A stretch of 64,000 bases of DNA from Pseudomonas sp. GV085 (GCF_003050925.1 NZ_QAOV01000005.1:372001-436000), one strand, 5' to 3'; shown: positions 46,623-59,097, counted from the first letter of the stretch. Notes: a model not told the origin generated them from the letters alone. Numbers and translations are program-made.

Positions 46623-46814
46623 ATGAGCCCAAAAAAGCGAATGGCGAAGCTATTACAAATTGCTGAGTTTCACGCGGAAGCACGTCGTTTGGCTGGAAAT
46701 TTATCGGCCAATCAACGACGTTTTATTGAAGTCGGCTTCGCGTGTGGTAAAGAACTTGAGCCAAGTGGTTGGTTGGCCGGTGGCGCCCTGGTTCGTAACC
46801 GTAATATCCCGTGA
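46623..46814 (+). CDS. Small basic hypothetical protein
   Basis: This frame encodes 63 residues (MSPKKRMAKLLQIAEFHAEA, then RRLAGNLSANQRRFIEVGFA and a short Gly/Leu tail). I do not recognise it. AAGGTG six bases before the ATG is a good ribosome-binding site, and the N-terminal 40 residues are predicted helical. Base composition is clearly AT-richer than in the flanking core genes, suggesting foreign origin. It is divergent from higA and 95 bases before comM. Confidence 0.55.
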   Translation: MSPKKRMAKLLQIAEFHAEARRLAGNLSANQRRFIEVGFACGKELEPSGWLAGGALVRNRNIP

Positions 46815-46909
46815 AAGTTTGCCCGCATAACCACTCCATCAATTCCCTATCCCCGTCTACCCTTCAAAAACCCGCAGGAAGCGGCCCCCGTTTAGCTCAA
46901 GGAACGACC

Positions 46910-48403
46910 ATGTCCCTCTCCATCGTACACAGCCGCGCCCAGGTCGGCGTGGAGGCGCCAGCCGTCACCGTTGAAGTCCACTTGGCCAATGGTTTGCCAT
47001 CGCTGACCATGGTCGGCCTGCCCGAGGCGGCAGTGAAGGAAAGCAAGGACCGGGTGCGCAGTGCGATCATCAATTCCGGGCTGCAATTTCCGGCGCGACG
47101 CATCACCTTGAATCTGGCCCCGGCGGATTTGCCCAAGGATGGCGGGCGGTTCGACCTGGCGATTGCCCTGGGGATTCTCTCGGCCAGCGTACAGGTGCCG
47201 ACGCTGACACTGGATGACGTGGAGTGCCTGGGGGAGCTGGCGCTTTCCGGTGCAGTGCGACCGGTCCGCGGGGTGCTGCCGGCGGCATTGGCGGCGCGCA
47301 AGGCCAGGCGCTGGTTGATGGTGCCGCAGGCGAATGCCGAGGAGGCCTGCCTGGCGTCGGGGTTGAAGGTCATCGCAGTGGACCATCTGCTGCAGGCAGT
47401 GGCGCATTTCAATGGGCACACACCCATCGAGCCTTACGTTTCCAATGGTTTGCTCCACGCCAGCAAACCCTATCCCGACTTGAACGAAGTTCAGGGGCAA
47501 ATGGCAGCCAAACGCGCACTGCTGATTGCGGCAGCGGGTGCACATAACCTGCTGTTCAGCGGGCCACCGGGCACAGGCAAGACGCTATTGGCGAGCCGAT
47601 TGCCAGGGCTGCTGCCACCCCTGGCCGAGAACGAAGCACTGGAAGTCGCAGCGATTCAATCCGTCGCCAGTTGTGTGCCACTGAGCCATTGGCCACAGCG
47701 CCCCTTCCGACAACCACACCATTCCGCCTCAGGACCGGCACTGGTGGGCGGCGGTTCGAAACCGCAACCCGGTGAAATCACCCTCGCTCACCATGGCGTG
47801 CTGTTCCTTGATGAACTCCCGGAATTTGATCGCAAGGTACTGGAGGTACTGAGAGAGCCACTCGAATCCGGTCACATCGTGATTTCCCGCGCCAAGGACC
47901 GCGTACGCTTCCCGGCGCGCTTTCAACTGGTCGCCGCGATGAATCCCTGCCCCTGTGGATATCTTGGTGAACCGAGCGGCCGTTGCTCCTGCACACCGGA
48001 CATGGTTCAGCGCTATCGCAACAAATTGTCGGGGCCACTGCTGGATCGTATTGATCTGCACCTGACGGTTGCTCGCGAAGCCACGGCGTTAAATCCTGCG
48101 TTAAAACCCGGTGACGACACTGCCACCGCCGCCGAGTTGGTTGCCAATGCACGAGAACGGCAACAAAAGCGCCAAGGCTGTGCCAATGCCTTTCTCGACT
48201 TGCCGAGCCTGCGCAGACACTGCAAGTTATCCACAACAGACGAAACCTGGCTGGAGACGGCGTGTGAACGACTGACCTTGTCACTGCGAGCGGCCCATCG
48301 ACTGCTCAAAGTAGCGCGCACTCTTGCGGACCTTGAACAAGTCGATGAGATCAGACGCGAGCACTTGGCCGAAGCGCTGCAATATCGGCCAACAAGCCAG
48401 TAG
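46910..48403 (+). CDS. comM: ComM / YifB family Mg-chelatase-like AAA+ helicase
   Basis: This 497-residue AAA+ ATPase is a hexameric helicase that promotes branch migration during natural transformation. The N-terminal Lon-like fold begins MSLSIVHSRAQVGVEAPAVT. The AAA domain has Walker A FSGPPGTGKTLLASRLPG, the HHSASGPALVGGG motif, Walker B GVLFLDELPEF and an arginine finger region. A cysteine cluster (NPCPCGY, GRCSC) follows. The start at 46910 matches the family; the 33-codon longer frame is not homologous. Confidence 0.94.
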   Translation: MSLSIVHSRAQVGVEAPAVTVEVHLANGLPSLTMVGLPEAAVKESKDRVRSAIINSGLQFPARRITLNLAPADLPKDGGRFDLAIALGILSASVQVPTLTLDDVECLGELALSGAVRPVRGVLPAALAARKARRWLMVPQANAEEACLASGLKVIAVDHLLQAVAHFNGHTPIEPYVSNGLLHASKPYPDLNEVQGQMAAKRALLIAAAGAHNLLFSGPPGTGKTLLASRLPGLLPPLAENEALEVAAIQSVASCVPLSHWPQRPFRQPHHSASGPALVGGGSKPQPGEITLAHHGVLFLDELPEFDRKVLEVLREPLESGHIVISRAKDRVRFPARFQLVAAMNPCPCGYLGEPSGRCSCTPDMVQRYRNKLSGPLLDRIDLHLTVAREATALNPALKPGDDTATAAELVANARERQQKRQGCANAFLDLPSLRRHCKLSTTDETWLETACERLTLSLRAAHRLLKVARTLADLEQVDEIRREHLAEALQYRPTSQ

Positions 48404-48460
48404 CTCAAATTTGTAAGTTTTTTTCGACCAATAAGCGGCTTTTCGAAAAGATGGCGAAAA

Positions 48461-49675
48461 TCAACCCTTGGTAAGGTCAACCAACGGTGTCTGCCGCACC
48501 TCAGTCTCCCGCCCACCTTGAATCTCGCTCACCTGCTTCAAAGCCTTATCCACAGCCGCCTTATCCGCCAGCAAGCTGTAGCTGATACGGAACTGCTTCT
48601 GCTCCTTGGGCGCAATCGTCGGCACCAGGTTCAGTGGCCGCTGATACCGGCGGTTGTAGGAAAAACTCGTGCCTGGCTCCAGCCCCGTGACATAGCCCTG
48701 CCCTTGGGTATCGGTGTTTTTCCACAGGGAGAACACTGGCAGTGTTTGAGTGTTGAAACCGACCGAGACGCCCAGGCTGCCGGCCTTGTTATGCAGGACG
48801 GTCAATGTATCGCCCTTGGCATCGGCGTACGGCACTACGTTGTAAACCGTTTCGTCGTAGTCCTTGGTCGGTGCGCGATAGGTTTGCCAGTCTGGCAAAT
48901 CGCTTTTGGCTTTATCGTTGAACGGCGACACCTGTTTCACCGGCGCGGCGAAGCGGGCGCCCTGCTCCAGGAATGGGGTGCTGAAGTTGCTGTGATACAG
49001 CGCCTGGTATTCCTTCGGATAGTCGCCGTTGTTGGTCAGGGTGTCGTTGAGGGCGAACGCTACGCTGCCGGGCTCGGTGACCAGTTCGGTCGCGACCGAG
49101 AAGTCGACTTTCTTGAAAGCCTGCTCTTTCAGCTCGCCGCGCAGGCTAATGGCATACGGCGGTTTTTCATCGATGTGCAGGGTGACTTTGTTGGCCGGGA
49201 TATTGGCAGCGCGACCGTGCAGGGTCAGCAGTTCGCCATTGTCGATGCCGGGGTGGCCGACCCATTCGTAGCCGCAGCGGGTGACCAGTTCATTGAAGCC
49301 TTCCAGCCAGCCCAGGCCACCACGGCCGTTGAGCTCGATGAAGGACGGATTGACCACTTCCTTGACTGGCGAATCCCAACCCATGCGCACGTTACCGACC
49401 GAGGCCTGCAGGACGTTCATGCCGCGAGTTGGAACTACCGAAAGTTTCATCGTGCCGTTATCGATGTCGACGATGCTGACACCTTCCTGCCGACCGCCGT
49501 GCAAGGTGCGCAGGGTCACGCTGAAAGGTTTGCCGGTTTTTACGCCGAGCTGCTGGCTGGTGATTTGCCAGTTCTGGGCGGCTTTGTCGGTGTCGAGCAG
49601 GACGTAATCCCAGGCCAGGGCTTGGGAGGCAGCGGACAGTGCGCTGAGGGCAACGAAGAGTTTGAGTGGGGTCAT
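48461..49675 (-). CDS. Secreted DUF4432 (aldose-epimerase-like) protein
   Basis: This 404-residue protein starts with a signal peptide (MTPLKLFVALSALSAASQAL then AWD). A DUF4432 domain of the galactose mutarotase-like beta-sandwich superfamily follows. Visible blocks are MKLSVVPTRGMNVLQASVGN, GGLGWLEGFNELVTRCG and TGLEPGTSFSYNRRY. Relatives act on sugars or sugar-like ligands, but no reaction is assigned. The ATG at 49675 is chosen for the signal sequence. The gene stands alone and is absent at this position in P. aeruginosa as I recall it. Confidence 0.85.
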   Translation of the reverse strand: MTPLKLFVALSALSAASQALAWDYVLLDTDKAAQNWQITSQQLGVKTGKPFSVTLRTLHGGRQEGVSIVDIDNGTMKLSVVPTRGMNVLQASVGNVRMGWDSPVKEVVNPSFIELNGRGGLGWLEGFNELVTRCGYEWVGHPGIDNGELLTLHGRAANIPANKVTLHIDEKPPYAISLRGELKEQAFKKVDFSVATELVTEPGSVAFALNDTLTNNGDYPKEYQALYHSNFSTPFLEQGARFAAPVKQVSPFNDKAKSDLPDWQTYRAPTKDYDETVYNVVPYADAKGDTLTVLHNKAGSLGVSVGFNTQTLPVFSLWKNTDTQGQGYVTGLEPGTSFSYNRRYQRPLNLVPTIAPKEQKQFRISYSLLADKAAVDKALKQVSEIQGGRETEVRQTPLVDLTKG

Positions 49676-49825
49676 GGCAATAGCCTTTCTTGGAGTTGTG
49701 CCATTTTTATAGACCTGAAGAAACGTTTCAGCAAGCAGAAAAGTCGAGACACCGGTGGCAAATGCCAAGAAAGACAATTGACCCGCAGATGTGGGACAAA
49801 CGGGATTTGAGTCGACCCCATCAAT

Positions 49826-50746
49826 TCAGCCCAGGCGCTCGACATCCGGTAACTCCATGGCCCGGACCTCGCCTTGCAGGAAATCGCTGAGGCGACGCAA
49901 ACGCTCACCGCCGGGGCGGGTTTTCGGCCAGACCAGGTAATAACTCTCACCACTGGCGACGGCGGTCGGCCACGGCAAACTCAGACGTCCCTGCGCAACA
50001 TCCTCCGCCACCATCAGCAAATCGCCCATGGACACGCCGTAACCTCGAGCGGCAGCGATCATGCCCAGCTCCAGCGTATCGAACACTTGCCCGCCCTTGA
50101 GCGAGACTCGATCGGTCAGGCCCATGCGCTCCAGCCAGTTGCGCCAGTCACGGCGGTCCGGTGTCGGATGCAACAGCTCGGCACTGGCCAGACGCGCAAC
50201 GTCCCACGGTTGATCCTTCAGAAGATTCGGCGCGCCCACCGGAATCAGCTCTTCGGGGAACAGGAAAGTTGACTCCCAGTCCGGTGGAAAATGCCCATTG
50301 CTGAGGATGACAGCGCAGTCAAAGGGTTCGTGGTTGAAGTCCACCGTATCGATGTCCATCCAGGCGCTGGTCAATTGCACTTCGTTCCCCGGTCGCAGGT
50401 GCCGGAAACGACTGAGCCGCGCCAACAGCCAACGCATGGTCAGGGTCGACGGGGCTTTCATGCGCAGGATGTCGTCCTCGGCGCGCAAGGTATTGCAGGC
50501 ACGCTCAAGGGCAGTGAAGCCTTCGCGTATGCCGGGCAGGATCAGCCGCGCCGACTCGGTCAGTTGCAGGTTGCGCCCGCTGCGATGAAACAACCGACAG
50601 GCGAAATGCTCTTCGAGCGTACGAATGTGTCGGCTGACTGCACTTTGAGTGATCGACAGTTCTTCGGCGGCGCGAGTAAACGAGCTATGCCGTGCCGCCG
50701 CTTCGAATGCTCGAAGGGCATACAAGGGAGGAAGACGACGGGACAT
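49826..50746 (-). CDS. LysR-family transcriptional regulator (GcvA-like)
   Basis: This 306-residue LysR regulator has an N-terminal winged helix (RRLPPLYALRAFEAAARHSS; AAEELSITQSAVSRHIRTLE) and a C-terminal effector domain. The sequence belongs to the GcvA-like group. It is divergent from the MATE efflux gene with 157 bases between, the classical arrangement for a LysR protein and its target. The effector is unknown. Confidence 0.93.
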   Translation of the reverse strand: MSRRLPPLYALRAFEAAARHSSFTRAAEELSITQSAVSRHIRTLEEHFACRLFHRSGRNLQLTESARLILPGIREGFTALERACNTLRAEDDILRMKAPSTLTMRWLLARLSRFRHLRPGNEVQLTSAWMDIDTVDFNHEPFDCAVILSNGHFPPDWESTFLFPEELIPVGAPNLLKDQPWDVARLASAELLHPTPDRRDWRNWLERMGLTDRVSLKGGQVFDTLELGMIAAARGYGVSMGDLLMVAEDVAQGRLSLPWPTAVASGESYYLVWPKTRPGGERLRRLSDFLQGEVRAMELPDVERLG

Positions 50747-50903
50747 CAGGAAAGCTCCTACAGCGCGATTGCTTCAACTTATCGGAAACTCTCTCACATG
50801 AGTTTTAATCATGCCACCCATCCTTTTTATCCCTTTGTGCAAACCCCGCAGAGCGCCGAGAATCGACGCTTCCTGTTTTCTCTGACAATCGAGCGTGATG
50901 ATC

Positions 50904-52313
50904 ATGCAGCATCCAGCACGTACTGAACTCCGGGCCATTCTGCGGCTGGCGGGGCCGCTGATTGCCTCGCAGTTGGCGCACATGCTGATGGTCCTCACCG
51001 ACACACTGATGATGGCGCGCCTGAGTCCCGAGGCGCTGGCCGGTGGTGGGCTCGGTGCGGCGACCTATTCGTTCGTGTCGATCTTCTGCATCGGCGTGAT
51101 CGCGGCGGTCGGCACACTGGTGGCGATCCGTCAGGGTGCCGGCGATATTGTCGGGGCTACCCGGCTGACCCAGGCCGGGTTGTGGCTGGCATGGCTGATG
51201 GCGCTGGCCGCCGGTTTGCTGCTGTGGAACCTCAAACCAGTGCTGCTGCTGTTCGGCCAGACCGAAAGCAACGTCCAGATGGCCGGGCAGTTTTTGATCT
51301 TCCTGCCGTTCGCCCTGCCCGGCTACCTGAGCTTCATGGCCCTGCGCGGGTTCACCAGCGCCATTGGCCGTGCGACGCCGGTGATGGTCATTAGCCTGGG
51401 CGGGACGGTGGCTAACTTTGTGCTCAATTACGCGCTGATCACCGGCATGTTTGGTCTGCCGAAACTGGGGCTGGTCGGCATTGGCCTGGTCACGGCTATT
51501 GTCGCCAACCTGATGGCACTTGCGCTGGCGTGGCACATTCGGCGGCATCCGGCTTATGAGGCCTATCCGCTGCGTCAGGGCCTGTCGCGACTGAACCGCC
51601 AGTACCTGAAGGAACTGTGGCGCCTGGGCCTGCCGATTGGCGGCACTTACGCGGTGGAAGTCGGGTTGTTTGCCTTCGCCGCGTTGTGCATGGGCACCAT
51701 GGGCAGCACACAACTGGGCGCGCACCAGATCGCCCTGCAAATCGTCTCGGTGGCGTTCATGGTCCCGGCGGGTATTTCTTATGCCATCACCATGCGCATC
51801 GGCCAGCACTACGGCGCCGGGCAACTGCTGGGGGCGCGGCTGGCCGGGCGAGTCGGCATTGCGTTCGGGGCGGCGGCGATGCTGTGTTTCGCCATGGTCT
51901 TCTGGTTGCTGCCAAACCAGTTGGTCGGTTTGTTTCTCGACCACAACGACCCGGCGTTTCGCGATGTCATCAACCTTGCCGTGAGCCTGTTGGCGGTGGC
52001 CGCCTGGTTCGAGCTGTTCGACGGCGTGCAAACCATTGCCATGGGCTGCATTCGCGGACTCAAGGATGCCAAGACCACTTTCCTCGTCGGCCTGGGTTGC
52101 TATTGGTTGATTGGCGCACCGGCAGCGTGGTGGATGGCGTTCCACCTGGACTGGGGGCCAACGGGTGTCTGGTGGGGCCTGGCGCTGGGGCTGGCGTGCG
52201 CGGCGGTGAGCCTGACGCTGGGGTTTGAATGGAAGATGAAGCGGATGATCAAGCGGGACACGACGTCAGAGCAGCGCTTCGAGGTCGCTCAGACAGACTC
52301 ATATCCCTTGTAG
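50904..52313 (+). CDS. MATE family multidrug efflux transporter (NorM-like)
   Basis: This 469-residue inner-membrane antiporter has twelve hydrophobic segments in two similar halves: LRLAGPLIASQLAHMLMVLT with DTLMMARL in the first half and LWRLGLPIGGTYAVEVG with GAHQIALQIVSVAFM in the second. NorM/PmpM relatives export cationic drugs and dyes using Na+ or H+. The ATG at 50904 has GAGCG eight bases upstream; starts at 50895 (GTG) and 50898 are possible. The stop codon lies inside a REP unit. It is likely regulated by the divergent LysR gene. Confidence 0.93.
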   Translation: MQHPARTELRAILRLAGPLIASQLAHMLMVLTDTLMMARLSPEALAGGGLGAATYSFVSIFCIGVIAAVGTLVAIRQGAGDIVGATRLTQAGLWLAWLMALAAGLLLWNLKPVLLLFGQTESNVQMAGQFLIFLPFALPGYLSFMALRGFTSAIGRATPVMVISLGGTVANFVLNYALITGMFGLPKLGLVGIGLVTAIVANLMALALAWHIRRHPAYEAYPLRQGLSRLNRQYLKELWRLGLPIGGTYAVEVGLFAFAALCMGTMGSTQLGAHQIALQIVSVAFMVPAGISYAITMRIGQHYGAGQLLGARLAGRVGIAFGAAAMLCFAMVFWLLPNQLVGLFLDHNDPAFRDVINLAVSLLAVAAWFELFDGVQTIAMGCIRGLKDAKTTFLVGLGCYWLIGAPAAWWMAFHLDWGPTGVWWGLALGLACAAVSLTLGFEWKMKRMIKRDTTSEQRFEVAQTDSYPL

Positions 52314-52398
52314 GAGTGAGCCTGCTCGCGATAGCGAACTATCAGCCGACATGAATGTTGACTGACCTGGCCTCATCGCGAGCAGGCTCACTCCTACA
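52310..52398. repeat. Inverted REP pair containing the MATE stop codon
   Basis: GTAGGAGTGAGCCTGCTCGCGAT and its inverse flank about 45 bases. The TAG at 52311-52313 that ends the MATE gene is the TAG of the REP unit itself. Confidence 0.85.
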
Positions 52399-52414
52399 GG
52401 GGGTCGTGGGGTTT

Positions 52415-54088
52415 TTAACTCACGATTTCCAGCATCGACTGCTGATTGCTGCCAAACATCAGATACTCCACCAGCTCAGCCAACGGCAATGGCTTGCTGA
52501 TCAAATATCCCTGCACTTGATCGCATTCAAACCCGCGCAGCAGATCCAGTTGCTCCGGCGTTTCCACACCTTCGGCGACCACCTCAAGGTTGAGGTTGTG
52601 CGCCAGGTTGATCATCGCGTGGACCAGCTTGCGGTTTTCCTCACGCTGTTCCATGCCGCCGACAAAGCTCTTGTCGATCTTCAGCAAGGTGATCGGCAGG
52701 CTGTTGAGGTGCACGAAGGACGAGAAACCGGTGCCGAAGTCGTCGAGGGAGAAGCGCACACCGAGACGCCCTAGAGCGTCCATGGTCTGCTTGACCAGAT
52801 CGCTGCGGCGCATCACCGCGGTTTCGGTCAGTTCGAATTCCAGCCACTGCGCCTCGACGCCACGCTCGGCAATCAGGCGACTCAGGGTCGAAAGCAACTG
52901 ACTGTCCTGGAACTGCCGGAACGACAGGTTGATTGCCATGTGCAACGGCGGCAAACCCAGCTCAAGCAGCGCCTGCATGTCGCGCAAGGCCCGGGAAATC
53001 ACCCAGTAGCCCAGCGGCACGATCAGACCGCTTTGCTCAGCCAGCGGAACGAATTCGCTCGGTGCTAGCAAGCCGCGCTCGGCATGGCGCCAGCGCACCA
53101 GGGCTTCGAGGCCGACGATTTGCCCGTCTGCGAGGTTCAGCCGTGGCTGGTAGTGCAGCTCCAGCTCATCGCGGCGCAGTGCCCGGCGCAGCTCGGTTTC
53201 GAGGTCGGCGATGCTGCGGGCATTGCGGTTGATGCGTTCGTTGAAAATGTGAAAGGTGCAGCCCTGGGTGCTTTTGGCCTGCTGCATGGCGATATGTGCA
53301 TGCCACATCAGCGGATCCGCATCGGTCTGGGCCCGGGCGTAGGCTATGCCCAGGCTGGAACCGATCAGCAGGCTTTCGCCGTCGACCCAATAAGGCTCGG
53401 CCAATGCTTCGCTGATGCGTTCGGCCATCCACTCGGCACGCTGGGGAGCGCGACGGGTGTCGATCAGCAAAGCGAATTCATCGCTGCCCAGGCGTGCCAG
53501 TTGATCGCCGGCCTCGAGCTGGTTCTTGAGCCGCGCCACCACTTGCAGAATCAAACGGTCACCGGCCTGATGGCCAAGGGCATCGTTGGCATAACGAAAG
53601 TTGTCGAGGTCGAGATGACCGAGGGCCAGGCCGCGCCCGTCGTTTTCCGCCAGCCGCGCGGTCAGCAGGGTCTGGAAGCCCTGGCGATTGGCGATACCCG
53701 TGAGCGGATCTTGCTCGGCCAGGCGTTGCAGAGTGTTTTCCAGGACGCCACGCTCGCGCACATGACGCAGGCAGCGGCGCAACATGCCGGTATCGAGCAT
53801 ATCGCGCACCAGCCAGTCACTCACACCGTCGGGCGGGGTCAGCGGCTCATGGTCGAGCAGCAACACCGTCGGCAGGCTGCAACGGCCCGGCGCCGGTTGA
53901 AGTTGCGGGATGGTCAATAACACCGCGCTGCGGTTGTCATCGAACAGGCTGCTGACCGACTCCCAACTCGGCGCACTGATGAGCACGGCCGAGTTCCCCA
54001 TAGGAGCCAGACACTCGCGCAACAACGCTGCCCACGCTGGCTCTTCAGCCAGTAGCAGCAAACGCAAGGGTTCGACAGGCGTAGACAA
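52415..54088 (-). CDS. proE: GGDEF-EAL c-di-GMP phosphodiesterase (ProE-like)
   Basis: The product has 557 residues: a degenerate receiver-like N-terminus (about 1-115), a GGDEF domain with RLGSDEF in place of RxGGDEF, and a complete EAL domain. The EAL residues needed for phosphodiesterase activity are visible: EALVRW, INLSFRQF, FELTET, SLDDFGTG, LLKID and VAEGVET. It should therefore hydrolyse c-di-GMP, while the GGDEF half may bind GTP as an allosteric site. The position next to rep matches the P. aeruginosa phosphodiesterase ProE. It is divergent from rep and transcribed alone. Confidence 0.88.
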   Translation of the reverse strand: MSTPVEPLRLLLLAEEPAWAALLRECLAPMGNSAVLISAPSWESVSSLFDDNRSAVLLTIPQLQPAPGRCSLPTVLLLDHEPLTPPDGVSDWLVRDMLDTGMLRRCLRHVRERGVLENTLQRLAEQDPLTGIANRQGFQTLLTARLAENDGRGLALGHLDLDNFRYANDALGHQAGDRLILQVVARLKNQLEAGDQLARLGSDEFALLIDTRRAPQRAEWMAERISEALAEPYWVDGESLLIGSSLGIAYARAQTDADPLMWHAHIAMQQAKSTQGCTFHIFNERINRNARSIADLETELRRALRRDELELHYQPRLNLADGQIVGLEALVRWRHAERGLLAPSEFVPLAEQSGLIVPLGYWVISRALRDMQALLELGLPPLHMAINLSFRQFQDSQLLSTLSRLIAERGVEAQWLEFELTETAVMRRSDLVKQTMDALGRLGVRFSLDDFGTGFSSFVHLNSLPITLLKIDKSFVGGMEQREENRKLVHAMINLAHNLNLEVVAEGVETPEQLDLLRGFECDQVQGYLISKPLPLAELVEYLMFGSNQQSMLEIVS

Positions 54089-54352
54089 GCTAGCTCCCTA
54101 GACTCTGCAAAGATGTAGGCGACGGGCATTATGCCGTTCCGATGACTAATGACAATGACATCAGTTATCAAATCGGGCCCTTTGCATCTGGAATTACGAA
54201 CATTAGCCGCAAATTCATTACGCATCCTGCGTGAAAGTAACAAAACCGGCAATTACAGATAGCGTGGTACGTCACAAGTCGGACAGAGCAGCACAATTCG
54301 CTGAGCCTGTTAAAATGCCGGCCCATTTTGTGACTGACTCCTGAATTTACCT

Positions 54353-56990
<2,638 letters not shown>

Positions 56991-57009
56991 CCCCACACCG
57001 CAATCCCCC

Positions 57010-57100
57010 TGTAGGAGCTGGCTTGCCAGCGAAGAGGCCATCACATCCAACATCTTTGTTGTTTGTCACATCGCCTTCGCTGGCAAGCCAGCTCCTACAA
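57010..57100. repeat. Inverted REP pair (GGCTTGCCAGC family)
   Basis: CTGTAGGAGCTGGCTTGCCAGC and its inverse flank about 45 bases between convergent xpt and the acyl-CoA hydrolase gene. The TAG stop of the latter (57095-57097) lies inside the right arm. Confidence 0.85.
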
Positions 57101-59026
57101 GGGAGCGCGTGCAGTGGCTTTCAGGCCGGTGAGTAGCAGGCGTTGGAACAGGTCTTCTTTCAGGCCTTCCGGGTTTGTAAGCTGCATCCGCGCCAGGTGT
57201 TCGGGGAATGTTGAGGCTTGCGGCGCATCCAACGCTGCCTTGCCCAACTCCAGCACCTCGCTCAGCTTGAATTTGCTCTTGAGCCAGTTCAGCGCCCGCA
57301 ACAGATCGCGCTCGACCTCGGTGAAATCGCAGCCCAGCGGATACTCCGGAAACAGCTGCGGATGCCGCGCCTGAATCGCCTGCAAACGCTGCGGACTGTT
57401 ATCGGTAAAGCGCGGATCGAGACGGAAGTCCCTGGGCAATTTGCCGACTTTCTGCGCCTGCTCGATCAATCCCGATTGAAAACGCGAGTCGCTGATATTG
57501 AGCAAGGCCTCGATCACTGCCGCGTCGGTTTTGCCGCGAAGATCGGCGATGCCGTATTCGGTGACCACGATGTCCCGCAAGTGCCGGGGAATCGTGCAGT
57601 GACCATACTCCCAGACGATGTTCGAGCTGACCTCGCCGCCGGACTCGCGCCAGCTGCGCAGCAGCAACACCGATCGCGCGCCTTGCAGCGCATGGCCCTG
57701 AACCACGAAGTTGTACTGCCCGCCTACGCCGCTGAGCACACGTCCGTCTTCGAGCTGATCCGCCACGGCGGCCCCCAGCAACGTCACGGTGAAGGCCGTG
57801 TTGATGAACCTCGCATCGAGGCGCTGCAAGCGTTTGAGTTCTTCCTGGCCGTACAGCTCGTTGATGTAGCTGATGCGGGTCATGTTGAATTCGAGCCGCT
57901 TGTTTTGCGGCAATTCGCGCAAGCGTTCGTAGTAGCTGCGCGGACCGAGGAAGAAACCGCCGTGCACCGAGATACCATCGGTTTGTGCCGCCTCGTCGAG
58001 GGTGCCGGCATTCGCCTGCTGTTGGGTCGCCACGTCCGGGTAGACCTTGCGCCGCACGATCCCGGCATCCGCCAGCACCAGCAAACCGTTGACGAACATT
58101 TCGCTGCAGCCATACAGGCCTTTGGCGAAGGGGCCGATGCCGCCTTCGCGCTCGATCAGTTGTGCCCAATGGCTGAGCTCTACGTCTGCCAGCAAAGCCC
58201 TGTATTCGTCATTGTCGGCTTGCCGTACCAGCAGCGCCGCCGTCAGCGCATCACCCATGGAACCGATGCCAATCTGCAAGGTGCCGCCGTCACGCACCAG
58301 AGTGCTGGCGTGCAGGCCGATGAAGTGGTCCTGACACCCCACCGGCATGTTCGGCGTGGAAAACAGTGTGGTGTTGTCCTTCTCATCGATCAACAGGTCA
58401 AAAGTGTCGATGCCGAGTTCCGCATCGCCGGGCATGTAGGGCAGATCGTCGTGCACCTGCCCGACCATCAGGATGGTTTCTCCCGTAGCGCGGCGCTTGG
58501 CGATCATCGGCAACAGGTCGAGGGTGATGTCCGGGTTGCAGCTCAGGCTCAAGCGGTCGGAATGCTCGGCATGGCTGGCCACCAATTGCGCCACCAGATT
58601 CAACCCGGCGGCATTGATGTCCCGCGCCGCATGGCTGTAATTGCTGCTGACGTAATCCTGTTGCGCCGTGGCACTGTTGAGCAGGCTGCCAGGCTGCATG
58701 AAGAACTGCTGGATGTGGATGTTGCCCGGCAGACCATCGCGGCGCAGGTCGGCGAGAAATTCCAGCTCCGGATAGTCGCCGAAGACCCGTTCGACAAAGG
58801 GTTCGAGAAAGCGCTTTTGCAATCCATCGCCCAAGGGCGGGCGCCCCAGGCACAACGCGGTGTAGATCGTCAGCCGTCGTTCGGGTGACTGTGCGATTCG
58901 CCGATACAGCGCGTTGACGAAGTGATTGGGTTTGCCCAACCCCAGAGGCAGGCCCATGTGGATATGCGCCGGCAACCGTGCCAAGACGTCATCGACTGCC
59001 TGTTCGATAGAGCACAACTGAACCAT
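57095..59026 (-). CDS. Acetyl-CoA hydrolase/transferase family protein
   Basis: This 643-residue protein shows the class I CoA-transferase C-terminal pattern: GVGGQYNFVVQGHAL and the highly conserved VTEYGIADLRGKTDAAVIEA near residue 530. It also has an N-terminal extension of about 200 residues. It probably transfers or hydrolyses CoA from short acyl-CoA; the acceptor is unknown. The ATG at 59026 follows GGGAGGACC, a strong ribosome-binding site. The longer frame to 59185 runs into REP sequence. Confidence 0.88.
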   Translation of the reverse strand: MVQLCSIEQAVDDVLARLPAHIHMGLPLGLGKPNHFVNALYRRIAQSPERRLTIYTALCLGRPPLGDGLQKRFLEPFVERVFGDYPELEFLADLRRDGLPGNIHIQQFFMQPGSLLNSATAQQDYVSSNYSHAARDINAAGLNLVAQLVASHAEHSDRLSLSCNPDITLDLLPMIAKRRATGETILMVGQVHDDLPYMPGDAELGIDTFDLLIDEKDNTTLFSTPNMPVGCQDHFIGLHASTLVRDGGTLQIGIGSMGDALTAALLVRQADNDEYRALLADVELSHWAQLIEREGGIGPFAKGLYGCSEMFVNGLLVLADAGIVRRKVYPDVATQQQANAGTLDEAAQTDGISVHGGFFLGPRSYYERLRELPQNKRLEFNMTRISYINELYGQEELKRLQRLDARFINTAFTVTLLGAAVADQLEDGRVLSGVGGQYNFVVQGHALQGARSVLLLRSWRESGGEVSSNIVWEYGHCTIPRHLRDIVVTEYGIADLRGKTDAAVIEALLNISDSRFQSGLIEQAQKVGKLPRDFRLDPRFTDNSPQRLQAIQARHPQLFPEYPLGCDFTEVERDLLRALNWLKSKFKLSEVLELGKAALDAPQASTFPEHLARMQLTNPEGLKEDLFQRLLLTGLKATARAPL

Positions 59027-59097
59027 CGGGTCCTCCCTCACGTTCCATGGATTGGGGTTGGTCCGAGCTTGCCGGGTCTTTGCCGCAATGAACAGCC

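Noticed and set aside
46459..46683. 74-codon minus-strand frame upstream of higA as a possible HigB
   Set aside because: It has none of the HigB/RelE conserved residues, is too short, and overlaps the divergent small gene.
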